DNA of 64,000 bases from Acidimicrobiales bacterium (GCA_041394265.1 JAWKIO010000005.1:1922001-1986000), one strand, 5' to 3'. Counted from the first letter of the stretch, positions 1 to 8,689 are shown. Notes: generated from the letters alone by a model not told the origin. Numbers and translations are program-made.

Positions 1-703
1 CATCGGTCACCGAGAGTCCGTCGGCAGAGCTGACCGGCAGGATGGTCGAGATCGGGAGAAGATCGATCTCGGCCGTTTCGGTGGGAAGGCGCACGAGGTA
101 GGTGCGGATCGAGGCCACCGTCCCCCCGCTGTCGCGGACCTCGATGACGACCGGATAGACCCCAGGGTCGGGGATCAACACCCGTTCGCGATCGTCGTCG
201 GAGGTCTGAGAGAAGCTCCGGACGGCGAGATCGACACGCAGGCTGCCATCGGGCTGGCGAACGGTGATCAGGGGTACTGCCGGGCGACGGTTCAGCACGG
301 CGGTGTCGGCGGCGAGCTGGGACTCGCTGCTGACCTTGCCCCGAATGGTCACGGTCACGGTGAGGTCAGGGTCGACGGGCCCGTTCCAGCCCAGGATCGC
401 CACGAAGTCACCGTCGGCGGCGACGTAGTGCGACTGGTCGAGGAGCGTGAGTGCGCCGGCTCGGAGCGGCGTGACGGGAGGTTCGGTCGTCGTGTCGGAA
501 TCGGTCGTGGTATCGGAATCGGTCGTGGTGTCGGTGTCGTCGGTCTGGCCGCCCGCCACCGATGGAGCGGTGACCACGGTCAGGACGCCGACGGTCAGGG
601 CGAGCACGGCGATGAGCGACGCTCGGAACCCACGGGCCGTCCGAGACCAAGCCCTTGGCGCCGACGCGTGCCGTTGGATACGAGGTTCACGCGCTGAACT
701 CAC
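1..703 (-). CDS. Secreted DUF6049-like protein (3' end cut by window edge)
   Basis: The open frame runs from a GTG at 703 off the left edge, giving 234 residues of a longer protein. The N-terminus is basic, then a hydrophobic segment near residues 30-50 (SLIAVLALTVGVLTVV) reads as a signal peptide or anchor, followed by an Asp/Thr-rich linker with three DTTT-type repeats and then beta-rich extracytoplasmic sequence. The start overlaps the stop of the upstream acetyltransferase by GTGA, so the two are translationally coupled. In mycobacteria a DUF6049 protein precedes MurJ and lies near the CCA-adding enzyme; the same neighbourhood here supports the family call, but the diagnostic C-terminal part is missing, so this is inferred mainly from context. 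A murJ gene would be expected just outside the window. Confidence 0.65.
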   Translation of the reverse strand, partial: MSSAREPRIQRHASAPRAWSRTARGFRASLIAVLALTVGVLTVVTAPSVAGGQTDDTDTTTDSDTTTDSDTTTEPPVTPLRAGALTLLDQSHYVAADGDFVAILGWNGPVDPDLTVTVTIRGKVSSESQLAADTAVLNRRPAVPLITVRQPDGSLRVDLAVRSFSQTSDDDRERVLIPDPGVYPVVIEVRDSGGTVASIRTYLVRLPTETAEIDLLPISTILPVSSADGLSVTD

Positions 704-1443
704 GCGGCAGCATCCCAGCGGAGCACCACGAGGCCCGGGTCCTGCCGTTCGAACCCGAGGTGTTCGTAGAGGTCGAGGGCGCGATGGTTGTGTTCCTGAG
801 TGTTGACCATCACGGTGTGGACGCCGCGCTTTCTCAGCCAACGAAACCCATCGAGCACGAGGTCTGTACCGAGGCCCCGACCTGCTGCAGCGGGAGCGAC
901 GGCAAGGCGCTGAAGGTAGCCGCGGTCACCGGCGCGACCGGTGACGGCGTAACCGACGAGATCACGCCCATCGAAGGCGACACGGAATCGGCTGGTCGGT
1001 GTGGCGTGTCGAGCTTCGCGTAGTGAGAGGCGGTCGAACTGCCAGAAGGGTTCGAACGCCTGGGCATCGACTCGCAGTACCGCGCTGCGGTGCCATGGCC
1101 GGCCGGGTGACAGCTGATGCCGCGACGGCGGGACCTCGTCGGAAAGTCGGTGGGCCAGCAGGTGGAGGTGCTCGTGCAAGCGGAACCCGGCGTCGAAGAA
1201 CGGTTGGGCGTCCATCTGTCCGAGCGCCGGGGTGATGGCCTGACCGACGCCACGCTCGGCAAGCTCGCCAAGGCACTGGACGATGTCGAGGGTGCTCGGT
1301 CGGCGACCATCGCGCCGGGGTCCGACCAGCGCCACGCGGACATCGCCACGCCACGGCACCACCCGCAGGCCGACGAACGACGCAGGTTTGGTCCAGCTCC
1401 GGCGGAGACCGGCGCCGTGTGGGTTCGCATGCAGATGGTCCAC
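700..1443 (-). CDS. GNAT family N-acetyltransferase
   Basis: A 247-residue protein whose C-terminal half is a GNAT fold. It carries the acetyl-CoA pyrophosphate-loop segment LAVAPAAAGRGLGTDLV (about residues 176-192) and the later motif NTQEHNHRALDLYEHLGF typical of motif B. The N-terminal 120 residues look like a degenerate second GNAT-like half. The substrate is unknown. The annotated start is GTG at 1443; a later start is possible because no strong ribosome binding site is visible. It precedes and overlaps the DUF6049-like gene by four bases and diverges from the deacetylase gene at 1596, so the 150 bp between them should hold two promoters. In mycobacteria a Nudix gene occupies the equivalent slot. 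Confidence 0.82.
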   Translation of the reverse strand: MDHLHANPHGAGLRRSWTKPASFVGLRVVPWRGDVRVALVGPRRDGRRPSTLDIVQCLGELAERGVGQAITPALGQMDAQPFFDAGFRLHEHLHLLAHRLSDEVPPSRHQLSPGRPWHRSAVLRVDAQAFEPFWQFDRLSLREARHATPTSRFRVAFDGRDLVGYAVTGRAGDRGYLQRLAVAPAAAGRGLGTDLVLDGFRWLRKRGVHTVMVNTQEHNHRALDLYEHLGFERQDPGLVVLRWDAAA

Positions 1444-1595
1444 CGGTGCTCAGGCTAGACACCTGGGAGGGGTTCGTGGGGTAACGACGAGGTGTTCTGG
1501 AAGCCGCCGAGTGGCGACGGTCATCCCGGGGATTCATCCGACCGCGATGGCGCAAGGACTGGGACACGAGCGGCCCGACCACCTAGCGTGGAGTC

Positions 1596-2600
1596 ATGTC
1601 GATGCTGCTCGCCACCCACGATCTGTGCCGGATGCATGACCCGGGTCAGGACCATCCGGAACGACCTGATCGACTCACCGCCGTGCTCAAGGGATTCGAG
1701 GGGGCGGGCATCAACGACGCCCTCACGTGGATCGAGGCCAGCGAGGCACCGCGAGCGCTGATCGAACGAGTGCATCCCGGGGCACTCATGGACTCGTTGC
1801 AGCGACTCTGCGAAGCCGGCGGCGGACAGATCGACGGTGACACGTTCGTGTCGAAGGACTCCTACCACGCCGCGTTGCGAGCAGCGGGTGCGGGACTCGA
1901 CCTGGTGGCTGCGCTCGACCGTGGCGAGGCCGATGTTGGTTGGTCGGTGGTCCGCCCTCCCGGTCACCATGCGCTGGCCAACACCCAGATGGGCTTCTGC
2001 CTGATCAACAACATCGCGGTCACCGCTCGAGCGCTCGCCGATCGAGGCGAGCGGGTCGCGATCATCGACATCGATGCCCACCACGGCAATGGCACCCAGG
2101 CCATCTTCTACGACGACCCCGACGTTCTCTTCGTGAGTGTGCACCAGTTCCCCTGGTACCCCTACACCGGACGCGTCGACGAGGTCGGCGAAGGCGAAGG
2201 GGAAGGCACGACGATCAACGTTCCGCTACCGGCCTTCGCCACCGGCGACGTGCTGCGCCATGCATTCACCACGGTGATCGCGCCGGCCATCGAACGCCAC
2301 AAGACCACGTGGCTGCTCGTCTCGGCCGGGTTCGATGGACACAAGACCGATCCGCTCACCGACCTGGGCTACAGCGCCGCCGACTACGCCGACATCGTGG
2401 CCAACATGTTGCCGCTCGTGCCTGCGTCGCGTCGTCTGCTCTTCCTCGAGGGGGGCTACGACCTCCAGGCCCTCTACGACTGCACCGCCTCGGTGGCGGG
2501 CGCCGCGGTCGGCGTCGAGGTGCCCCGGGAGTCGACCACGTCGGGTGGTCCGGGACGCGAGATCGTGGACATGGTCCGCAGCCTGCACTTTCGCTATTGA
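1596..2600 (+). CDS. Histone deacetylase-family amidohydrolase (zinc deacetylase)
   Basis: A 334-residue zinc hydrolase of the HDAC/acetoin-utilization (AcuC)/acetylpolyamine amidohydrolase superfamily, which removes acetyl groups from lysine or polyamine amides in the cytoplasm. Visible motifs: HPERPDR near the N-terminus, the catalytic RPPGHHA dyad around residue 120, the zinc-binding DIDAHHGNGTQ around 150, SAGFDGH around 250 and the C-terminal EGGYD loop. All zinc and catalytic residues are present. A GGAG sits four bases before ATG 1596; the in-frame ATG at 1602 is an alternative. Its TGA overlaps the ATG of the CCA-adding enzyme gene (TGATG), so the two form an operon. The substrate cannot be read from sequence. 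Confidence 0.9.
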   Translation: MSMLLATHDLCRMHDPGQDHPERPDRLTAVLKGFEGAGINDALTWIEASEAPRALIERVHPGALMDSLQRLCEAGGGQIDGDTFVSKDSYHAALRAAGAGLDLVAALDRGEADVGWSVVRPPGHHALANTQMGFCLINNIAVTARALADRGERVAIIDIDAHHGNGTQAIFYDDPDVLFVSVHQFPWYPYTGRVDEVGEGEGEGTTINVPLPAFATGDVLRHAFTTVIAPAIERHKTTWLLVSAGFDGHKTDPLTDLGYSAADYADIVANMLPLVPASRRLLFLEGGYDLQALYDCTASVAGAAVGVEVPRESTTSGGPGREIVDMVRSLHFRY

Positions 2601-3871
2601 TGCCAGGCGAGATCGTCTACCGGCCGGCGGACTTCCAGCCGACGATCGATGGCATGCGAGCCGTCGGTCGTGCGTTCGAGACCGCAGGTCACGAACTGTT
2701 CCTGGTCGGCGGCATCGTGCGCGACACCCTGCTCGGAGTGCATGGCGACGCGGCCGACATCGACGCCACCACCTCGGCCCATCCCGGCACCATCAAGGAA
2801 CTCCTGCGACCGTTCGCCTCGGCACTGTGGACCCAGGGCGAACGGTTCGGCACGATCGGGGCGCGGATCGGGCCGTTCGACGTGGAGGTCACCACCTACC
2901 GCGCCGAGGATTACGACCCCGATTCGCGCAAGCCCGAGGTCGCCTTCGGACACGACCTTCGGACCGACCTGGCGCGACGCGACTTCACGATCAACGCCAT
3001 GGCGGTCTCGCTGGTCGACGAGCAACTGCATGACCCGTTCGGTGGCCTCGACGATCTCGTCGCCCGTCGACTGCGAACACCACTCGACCCGAGGGTGTCG
3101 TTCTCCGACGACCCCCTGCGGATGTTGCGCGCGGCTCGCTTCCTCCCACGGTTCGGACTGACGGCCGACGCCGACCTCCTCGAGGCGGCACGGTCCCTCG
3201 CCGCTCGGCTCGACATCGTCTCGCGCGAGCGAGTGCACGACGAGCTGGAACGGCTGCTGCACGTCGCCGAACCTCGGCGGGGACTCGAGTTCCTCGACGA
3301 CGTCGGCCTGCTGCCACGGGTCCTGGGGTTCGAGCCGGCGCCCTCCACGATCTCGGCGTCGTTCCGACTCGTCGACGCCTGCACCGTTCGATCCCGCCGA
3401 CGAATCGGTCTGCTCTTGCCCCACGGGGCCGACACCGCCGAGGGCGTCCTTCGACGGTTGCGGGCCTCGACCGATGATCGACGCCACACCGTGCGCTCCA
3501 TCGCTCTGATCGAGTCGCTCGGCGATCGAGAGGTCAGCGCCGCCGGCGCCCGTCGTCTGGTCGCGGACGCTCGGAACGATCTGGCGGTGGTGGATGACGT
3601 GCTGGCGATCGGGCGACTGTGCGACAACACCGCTGTCGTCGCCACGGCACTGCGCTCGGCGCTCGACGAACTTGCCGTCGACGAACCGCTGGTGCCGACC
3701 GGCCCACCGCTCGACGGGGAGACCATCATGTCGACGTTCGGGATCGAACCTGGACCCTCAGTCGGCAAGGCGGTTGCCTTTCTCGAACAGCGGCGCATCG
3801 AGTTGGGCCCGTTGACCCCGGAACAAGCGGTCGACGAGCTCCGCCGTTGGGGCGGCGTAGGGCCCGCCTGA
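2600..3871 (+). CDS. pcnA: CCA tRNA nucleotidyltransferase / poly(A) polymerase family
   Basis: A 423-residue class II tRNA nucleotidyltransferase that adds or repairs the 3' CCA of tRNAs. The head domain shows LVGGIVRD (about residue 35), the metal-binding DIDATT, the RRDFTINAMA motif and DPFGGLDDL, followed by the DDPLRMLRAARF neck motif. The helical body follows, but no clear HD phosphohydrolase signature is visible, unlike several actinobacterial homologues. The reading frame stays open far upstream, but the ATG at 2600 overlapping the preceding stop (TGATG) gives the family's normal length. It is co-transcribed with the deacetylase gene. One tRNA in this window, tRNA-Ser, already encodes its own CCA. 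Confidence 0.93.
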   Translation: MPGEIVYRPADFQPTIDGMRAVGRAFETAGHELFLVGGIVRDTLLGVHGDAADIDATTSAHPGTIKELLRPFASALWTQGERFGTIGARIGPFDVEVTTYRAEDYDPDSRKPEVAFGHDLRTDLARRDFTINAMAVSLVDEQLHDPFGGLDDLVARRLRTPLDPRVSFSDDPLRMLRAARFLPRFGLTADADLLEAARSLAARLDIVSRERVHDELERLLHVAEPRRGLEFLDDVGLLPRVLGFEPAPSTISASFRLVDACTVRSRRRIGLLLPHGADTAEGVLRRLRASTDDRRHTVRSIALIESLGDREVSAAGARRLVADARNDLAVVDDVLAIGRLCDNTAVVATALRSALDELAVDEPLVPTGPPLDGETIMSTFGIEPGPSVGKAVAFLEQRRIELGPLTPEQAVDELRRWGGVGPA

Positions 3872-3905
3872 ACTCCGGGCACCGGGGTCGCTACCCTGGA
3901 GCGCC

Positions 3906-4301
3906 ATGCCCCGCTGGCAAGCCGCTGACAACGAAGGCGTCGTGAGCTACCGGTTGGCGCGCCAGCGAACGGTCACGGCGTTTCACGAGGGGCGGCGAAC
4001 GGCCACCGAGGTCTGTGACGCCCAGCCGGAGCTGCGCCGCGTGGCGCACCACCATGCCGCGCCGCTCGACGAGCCCTGCCCCATTTGCGACGCCGACGAA
4101 CTCGTCACGGTCACCTTTGCCTTCGGGATCGGGCTGCCGAAGGGCGGACGCCTCGTCGCCGATCTACGGGAGATGACCCGGTTGCGGCGTCGCGGCAAGC
4201 CCACCACCTGCTACTCCCTCGAGATCTGTCGAAGCTGTTGGTGGAATCACCTTCGTGAGTCCTTCGCCCTCGCCGGCGACGTCGCTCCGTCGGCCAACTG
4301 A
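3906..4301 (+). CDS. DUF5318 family protein
   Basis: A 131-residue protein with a zinc-ribbon-like pair of motifs, CPIC (about residues 58-61) and CRSCWWNHL (about 108-116), joined by a basic linker. The N-terminal VVSYRLARQRTVTAF and EVCDA segments and the final WNHL-S-AL pattern match DUF5318, which in mycobacteria lies immediately before the class A penicillin-binding protein gene ponA1, as here. The function is unknown. ATG 3906 was chosen; GTG 3942 would remove twelve residues and starts closer to the conserved part. The 3' end overlaps the upstream-most PBP start by 47 bases, suggesting coupling or a later PBP start. Confidence 0.8.
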   Translation: MPRWQAADNEGVVSYRLARQRTVTAFHEGRRTATEVCDAQPELRRVAHHHAAPLDEPCPICDADELVTVTFAFGIGLPKGGRLVADLREMTRLRRRGKPTTCYSLEICRSCWWNHLRESFALAGDVAPSAN

Positions 4302-6702
4302 ACGCCTCTCGGGAACCACCGCGTTGTCACCTGCATCTCAGCGATCGTCGAAGTCTCGTTCCTCCTCGTCTCGACGAGGTGTGCTTGCCGGCCCCGGACC
4401 CACTCCGAATCGAGAGCGCCACCTGTTGTGGCGGTTGCGGCGCGTGGTGTTCCTGTTCGGCTTGTTCTGCCTGGGCGGCCTGTTCACGGCGATCGCCGTG
4501 CTGTCGGGCATCGAGCTCGAAGACGATGACTTCGCCTCACTGGCCCAGACGACCTTCGTCTGTTCGGCTGAGGTCACCCGCACCGATGGTGCCGAGTGCA
4601 CGAACGATGTGGCGATGGCCCAGTTCTCGGCTGGTGAGGATCGTCAGATCGTCACCTATGAGCAGATCCCGACGGTCCTGATCCAAGCCGTCGTCGCCAC
4701 CGAGGACAAGGACTTCTTCGCCCACGAGGGTGTCGACCCGCTCGGCATCGCTCGGGCGCTCTACCAGGACATCCGAGAGCGGTCGGCGTCACAGGGTGGA
4801 TCGACCATCACGCAGCAGTACGTGAAGCTCACGTACGTCGGCAACGATGCATCACTGGTTCGAAAGGTGCGCGAGGCCACGCTCGCCATCAAGCTCGAAC
4901 GGGAACTGGCAAACCAGTACGACGGGGCGGGAGCGAAGCAGGAGATCCTGCGCCGCTACCTCAACCGCATCTACTTCGGTCGTGGGGCCTACGGGGTCCA
5001 GGCGGCTGCGCAGAACTACTTCGGCAAGAACGTCGAGCAGATCACCCTGCCCGAGGCGGCCTTTCTGGCCGGCCTGATCCGCTCGCCAAACTCGGCCGAT
5101 CCGAAGGAGGATCCCGTCGAGGCAGCTCGCCGGATGAACGTGACGCTCATCCTGATGGCCGATGACGGCTACATCACCGCCGATGATGCGGCGGCGGCGT
5201 CCGCCACCGATCTCGCCGCCATCACGATTGCCGCCCCCGATCGCACGGGACCGGTGGCGGTCCGTGGCGCCGAGGGCAGCGAATACTTCGTCGAGGCCGT
5301 CCGCCAAGAGTTGGCCGAGCTCTATCCCGATGGCGGGCTCTACACGATGGGCCTGAAGGTCTACACGACGCTCGACCCGGCGCTCCAGCAGGCTGCTTTC
5401 ACCAGCGTGACCGAGGTGGTCGATCCTCGTGTGAACCCCGATGACCCGTCGGCGGCGCTCGTGGCGATCGACGAGTCCGGCCGGGTCGTGGCCATGATGG
5501 GTGGCTACGACTTCGCCACCTCGCAGGTCAACCTGGCGACTGGGCGAGACGGCGGCGGCTCCGGCCGCCAACCGGGTTCGTCGTTCAAACCCTTCGCGCT
5601 GGCCGTTGCGATGGAAGCCGGCATCTCGGGTGATTCGCTGTTCCCGGCACCGTCGACCATCTCACTGCCGGGGGCGAACAACGGCGCCGACTGGGTGGTG
5701 AGCGGCGGCGGAAGCAGCAACGGCTATCGCTCACTGGTCGACGCGCTTCGGGTGTCGTCCAACGTCGTCTACGCCCAACTCATGGTGCAGCTGGGGCCCA
5801 CCGCCGTCGTCGAGATGGCCGAGCGGCTCGGTGTCTCGACCAACCTCGACCCGGTCAATGCCTTGGTCCTTGGCTCGGGTGAGGTGTCGGTGCTCGACAT
5901 GGCGGCCGCCTACTCCACCTTCGCCGACCAGGGCGATCGGTTCGATCCGGTCCTCATCGAGCGGATCGAGCTCCCGGACGGGTCGGTGTGTTGGTACCCA
6001 CACGACGGCACATGCGGGGACGGCCCCGAACGGGTGCCCGATCTGGCCGGTGCGCTCGATGGTTCGATCGCCCGCCAGGTGACCTACGCCATGAGCCAGG
6101 TGATCTCGTCAGGCACCGGGAGCAACGCCGCATTCGGTCGCGACGCCGCGGGCAAGACCGGCACCACCCAGGACGCTCGCGACGCTTGGTTCGTCGGGTA
6201 CACCTGCAACCTGACCGCCGCGGTGTGGATGGGATACACCGGTGGTCCCGGCGAGCCGGTCCGAACCATGGAGAACGTGCGTGGCATCGAGGTCCACGGC
6301 GGTGACTTCCCGGCGTCGATCTGGTCGGCGTTCATGACCCGGGCAACCGAGAACGCGCCGCCGTGCGAACTGCCGATGGAGCGCAACTTCGGTGGTCAGC
6401 TGCTCAACCCCGAGCTGTCGACCACGACCACACTGCCCTTCTGCGTGGTGGCCGACACGGTGCCAGGCGAGGGTGATCCGTCGGTTGACACCACCTCCGA
6501 GGGCGAGACATCGGCAACCACCGAACCGTGCCAACCGCCGCCTCCCGAGGAGACCACGACCACCGTGGAAGGCGAGACCACCGAGACCACGGCCCCTGGA
6601 GACGACGGCACGACCTCCACCACGACGCCCGACACCACGGCGCCGACGACCACGACGACGCCACCACCGGAATCGACGACCACGTCCGCCTCCGGCGACT
6701 GA
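4255..6702 (+). CDS. ponA: Class A penicillin-binding protein (transglycosylase/transpeptidase)
   Basis: Bifunctional peptidoglycan synthase, up to 815 residues. After a basic Ser/Arg-rich cytoplasmic tail there is one membrane segment (about residues 63-83). The glycosyltransferase domain has the catalytic-glutamate motif EDKDFFAHEG near residue 150 and GGSTITQQYVK after it. The transpeptidase domain has SSFKP with the nucleophile Ser near 441, the SSN motif near 500 and KTGTT near 633. The last 90 residues are a Thr/Pro/Glu-rich disordered tail common in actinobacterial PBPs. The GTG at 4255 overlaps the previous gene; a downstream GTG near 4379 would still retain the membrane anchor, so the start is uncertain. 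Synteny with DUF5318 and rpsF supports orthology to ponA1. Confidence 0.93.
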   Translation: MSPSPSPATSLRRPTERLSGTTALSPASQRSSKSRSSSSRRGVLAGPGPTPNRERHLLWRLRRVVFLFGLFCLGGLFTAIAVLSGIELEDDDFASLAQTTFVCSAEVTRTDGAECTNDVAMAQFSAGEDRQIVTYEQIPTVLIQAVVATEDKDFFAHEGVDPLGIARALYQDIRERSASQGGSTITQQYVKLTYVGNDASLVRKVREATLAIKLERELANQYDGAGAKQEILRRYLNRIYFGRGAYGVQAAAQNYFGKNVEQITLPEAAFLAGLIRSPNSADPKEDPVEAARRMNVTLILMADDGYITADDAAAASATDLAAITIAAPDRTGPVAVRGAEGSEYFVEAVRQELAELYPDGGLYTMGLKVYTTLDPALQQAAFTSVTEVVDPRVNPDDPSAALVAIDESGRVVAMMGGYDFATSQVNLATGRDGGGSGRQPGSSFKPFALAVAMEAGISGDSLFPAPSTISLPGANNGADWVVSGGGSSNGYRSLVDALRVSSNVVYAQLMVQLGPTAVVEMAERLGVSTNLDPVNALVLGSGEVSVLDMAAAYSTFADQGDRFDPVLIERIELPDGSVCWYPHDGTCGDGPERVPDLAGALDGSIARQVTYAMSQVISSGTGSNAAFGRDAAGKTGTTQDARDAWFVGYTCNLTAAVWMGYTGGPGEPVRTMENVRGIEVHGGDFPASIWSAFMTRATENAPPCELPMERNFGGQLLNPELSTTTTLPFCVVADTVPGEGDPSVDTTSEGETSATTEPCQPPPPEETTTTVEGETTETTAPGDDGTTSTTTPDTTAPTTTTTPPPESTTTSASGD

Positions 6703-6714
6703 GCAGCTCGCAGC

Positions 6715-6746
6715 CCACCGGATCGATGTTCCACCGGATCGATGTT
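6715..6746. repeat. Tandem 16-bp duplication downstream of the PBP gene
   Basis: The 16-mer ccaccggatcgatgtt occurs twice without a gap (6715-6730 and 6731-6746). Its second copy runs into the first copy of the longer hairpin repeat. No coding role is visible. It probably arose by the same local duplication that produced the 51-bp repeat. Confidence 0.9.
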
Positions 6747-6861
6747 GCGAGCGCAGCGAGCAACTCGGTAAGTGCCGAGGCCCCAGGGCCTCTGGGTTGG
6801 TCCAGCGGCGCGATGTTGTGAGCGCAGCGAACAACTCGGTAAGTGCCGAGGCCCCAGGGCC
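6740..6861. repeat. Two copies of a 51-bp multi-hairpin element
   Basis: Positions 6740-6790 and 6811-6861 are identical except at two bases. Each copy can fold into three hairpins: GTTGC...GCAAC, CTCGG-taagtg-CCGAG and GGCCC-ca-GGGCC. The only two differences, C to T at element position 9 and G to A at position 21, are base-pair partners in the first stem, so pairing is preserved. This points to selection on RNA or cruciform structure. The element fills the gap between the PBP gene and rpsF and could act as a terminator, attenuator or REP-type repeat; which of these is not clear. Confidence 0.85.
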
Positions 6862-6893
6862 GAGGAACGACGGTGTCAGAGGGCCTGTGTAGG

Positions 6894-6902
6894 TTGTCCA
6901 CA
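6894..6902 (+). promoter_or_regulatory. DnaA box upstream of rpsF
   Basis: TTGTCCACA is a perfect match to the actinobacterial-type DnaA box. It lies 108 bp before the rpsF start. One box could regulate the operon or be a chance match; it gains weight from the cluster before dnaB 1.9 kb away. Confidence 0.55.
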
Positions 6903-7009
6903 TGCCCGCTAGCATCGCTTGGTCATCCGTCGAGGGATCCGTCTCTCGGCCACAGACCCTGCCCCGAGATCCGGGGCCCCGGCGAATACCCGGGTCCACA
7001 GGGAGATTG

Positions 7010-7342
7010 ATGCTTGCAATGCGAGCCTATGAACTCATGATCATCTTCACGGCAGACACCGAGGAGTCCGCCGTGCAGACCACCGCCAACAATCTCGGCA
7101 AGATGGCCGAAGAGGTGGGCGGATCGCTCGAGAAGATCGACAAGTGGGGCGTTCGTCGCTTCGCCTACGAGATGAAGCACCAGAACGAGGGCTTCTACCT
7201 CGTCCTCGAGTTCCTCGCCCCCAACGCCCTGAGCGAGATCGACCGGACCTTGCGACTCGCGGATGAAGTCATCCGCCACAAGTTCATCCGTCTGCCGCTT
7301 CCCGAAGCCCATCGTCGAGGCCTCGCAGCAGCAACGGTCTGA
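7010..7342 (+). CDS. rpsF: 30S ribosomal protein S6
   Basis: Small-subunit ribosomal protein bS6, 110 residues, which binds the central domain of 16S rRNA with S18. The conserved MRAYELMIIF beginning, the KIDKWGVRRFAYEM middle and FIRLPLP near the end fit the family. GGGAG at 7001-7005 lies four bases before ATG 7010; the in-frame ATG at 7019, which begins the conserved MRAYELM, is an alternative. The frame also reads open upstream of 7010, but that sequence has no family similarity. It is the first gene of rpsF-ssb-rpsR-rplI. GC-rich hairpins in the leader (6961-7000) could be the place for S6:S18 autoregulation, but the known motif was not recognised with confidence. Confidence 0.96.
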   Translation: MLAMRAYELMIIFTADTEESAVQTTANNLGKMAEEVGGSLEKIDKWGVRRFAYEMKHQNEGFYLVLEFLAPNALSEIDRTLRLADEVIRHKFIRLPLPEAHRRGLAAATV

Positions 7343-7356
7343 CGAGGAGTTCCCTC

Positions 7357-7833
7357 ATGGCCATGGACAATTCAGTAACCATCACCGGCAACGCCGGGCG
7401 TGAACCCGAACTGCGGTTCACGCCCAACGGACAGCCGGTCGCCAACTTCGGTGTCGCCGTGTCGCGCCGTTGGCAGAATCGCCAAACCCAGGAATGGGAA
7501 GAGGCCACCTCGTGGATCGACGTCACCTGCTGGGGTCAACTGGCAGAGAACGTGGCGGAATCGGTCGCTCGGGGTACACGAGTCACCGTGACCGGTCGAC
7601 TCGATCAGCGCTCCTGGGAGACCCCCGAGGGCGACAAGCGGTCGAAGGTCGAGGTCGTCGCCGACGACGTCGCCATCAGCTTGCGTTGGGCCACGGCCAG
7701 CGCAACCCGCAACGAGCGCCGCGAAGGCGGCGATGGTGCACCTTCGGGTGGCGCCGGTGGGGGCCGATCGTTCGGCGCTCCGCAGAACCAACAACAACCC
7801 CCTGCCTACCAGCCCGATGAGGAGCCTTTCTGA
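7357..7833 (+). CDS. ssb: Single-stranded DNA-binding protein
   Basis: A 158-residue SSB. The OB-fold spans about residues 1-110 with VTITGNAGREPELRFTPNG, the WIDVTCWGQLAENV strand and the TVTGRLDQRSW segment. A flexible Gly/Gln/Pro-rich linker follows and the protein ends in the acidic tip DEEPF, the docking site for SSB-interacting proteins. It coats single-stranded DNA in replication and repair. It lies 14 bp after rpsF and its TGA overlaps the rpsR ATG. Confidence 0.96.
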   Translation: MAMDNSVTITGNAGREPELRFTPNGQPVANFGVAVSRRWQNRQTQEWEEATSWIDVTCWGQLAENVAESVARGTRVTVTGRLDQRSWETPEGDKRSKVEVVADDVAISLRWATASATRNERREGGDGAPSGGAGGGRSFGAPQNQQQPPAYQPDEEPF

Positions 7834-8237
7834 TGGCAAAGACGAAGAGCCCACGCCGGGCCAAGCCCAAGGACTCGGGCCGCCGCGGCAAGAAGAAGAT
7901 CAGCCCGCTGCTGACCGAGAAGATCGAGTACGTCGACTACAAAGACACCGACCTGCTGCGCCGGTTCGTGTCCGACCGGGCCAAGATCCGTGGTCGTCGC
8001 ATCACCGGCAACGACTCACAGCAGCAGCGTGTGATCAACACGGCCGTGAAGAACGCACGCGAAATGGGCCTGCTGCCCTACACGAGCCGGGTCACCACCC
8101 AGCGCCGCACCCGTTCCGACCGTCCCGATCGGGGCGACCGTCCCGACCGCGGCGATCGTCGTCCGTCGAATGAGTCCGACGAGCCGAACGAGAACGTTGT
8201 CGATGCCGACGACAACGAGACCACCGAGGAGAACTGA
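7833..8237 (+). CDS. rpsR: 30S ribosomal protein S18 with long C-terminal extension
   Basis: The bS18 core occupies about residues 1-92: a Lys-rich N-terminus, YVDYKDTDLLRRFVS, RGRRITGND and the conserved QQRVINTAVKNAREMGLLPYT. The usual family length is 75-90 residues. Here 40 further residues follow: a basic Arg/Asp repeat (SDRPDRGDRPDRGDRR) and then an acidic tail (ENVVDADDNETTEEN). It is coupled to ssb and rplI by TGATG overlaps at both ends, so no stop has been skipped and the extension is real in this sequence. No zinc-binding cysteine set is present. Confidence 0.95.
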   Translation: MAKTKSPRRAKPKDSGRRGKKKISPLLTEKIEYVDYKDTDLLRRFVSDRAKIRGRRITGNDSQQQRVINTAVKNAREMGLLPYTSRVTTQRRTRSDRPDRGDRPDRGDRRPSNESDEPNENVVDADDNETTEEN

Positions 8238-8689
8238 TGCGCATCGTTCTGCATGAGCAGGTTTCCGGTCTCGGAAATCGTGGTGACCTCGTCGAGGTCG
8301 CCGATGGGTACGCCCGCAACTACCTCATTCCCAAGGGTCTGGCTCGCCAGGCCTCGCAGGGCGTCGAGATCGAAGCGCAGGCCATGAAGAAGGCGTGGGC
8401 CGTCCGCAACGCTCGCGAGCGGGAGGCAGCCGAAGAGGTCGCCAAGGCGCTTGTGTCGAAGCCGATCACCATCGCTATGCGCGCTGGTGGCGAAGGCAAG
8501 CTCTTTGGCTCGGTGACGTCCTCCGACATCGCCGATGCCATCCGTGAGCAGGCTGGGGTCGAGCTCGATCGTAAGCTGATCGCCCTCGACGAAGGCCATG
8601 GCATTCGTAGCCTCGGCGCTCACAGTGTCACCGTGCACCCCCACCCCGAGGTGCAGTTCCCGGTGACCGTCGAGGTCGTCGCACTCTGA
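8237..8689 (+). CDS. rplI: 50S ribosomal protein L9
   Basis: A 150-residue bL9, which binds 23S rRNA near the L1 stalk. The N-terminal domain has LGNRGDLVEVADGYARNYLIPKG, the central helix is rich in Ala/Glu/Arg, and the C-terminal domain has GGEGKLFGSVTSSDIADA. The length is typical. The ATG overlaps the rpsR stop. It is the last gene of the operon; a strong hairpin follows 12 bases after its stop. Confidence 0.96.
   Translation: MRIVLHEQVSGLGNRGDLVEVADGYARNYLIPKGLARQASQGVEIEAQAMKKAWAVRNAREREAAEEVAKALVSKPITIAMRAGGEGKLFGSVTSSDIADAIREQAGVELDRKLIALDEGHGIRSLGAHSVTVHPHPEVQFPVTVEVVAL

Noticed and set aside
1940..2599. N-terminal extension of the CCA-adding enzyme in the same frame
   Set aside because: The upstream stretch is a shadow of the deacetylase gene, and the ATG at 2600 overlaps its stop and gives the normal family length.
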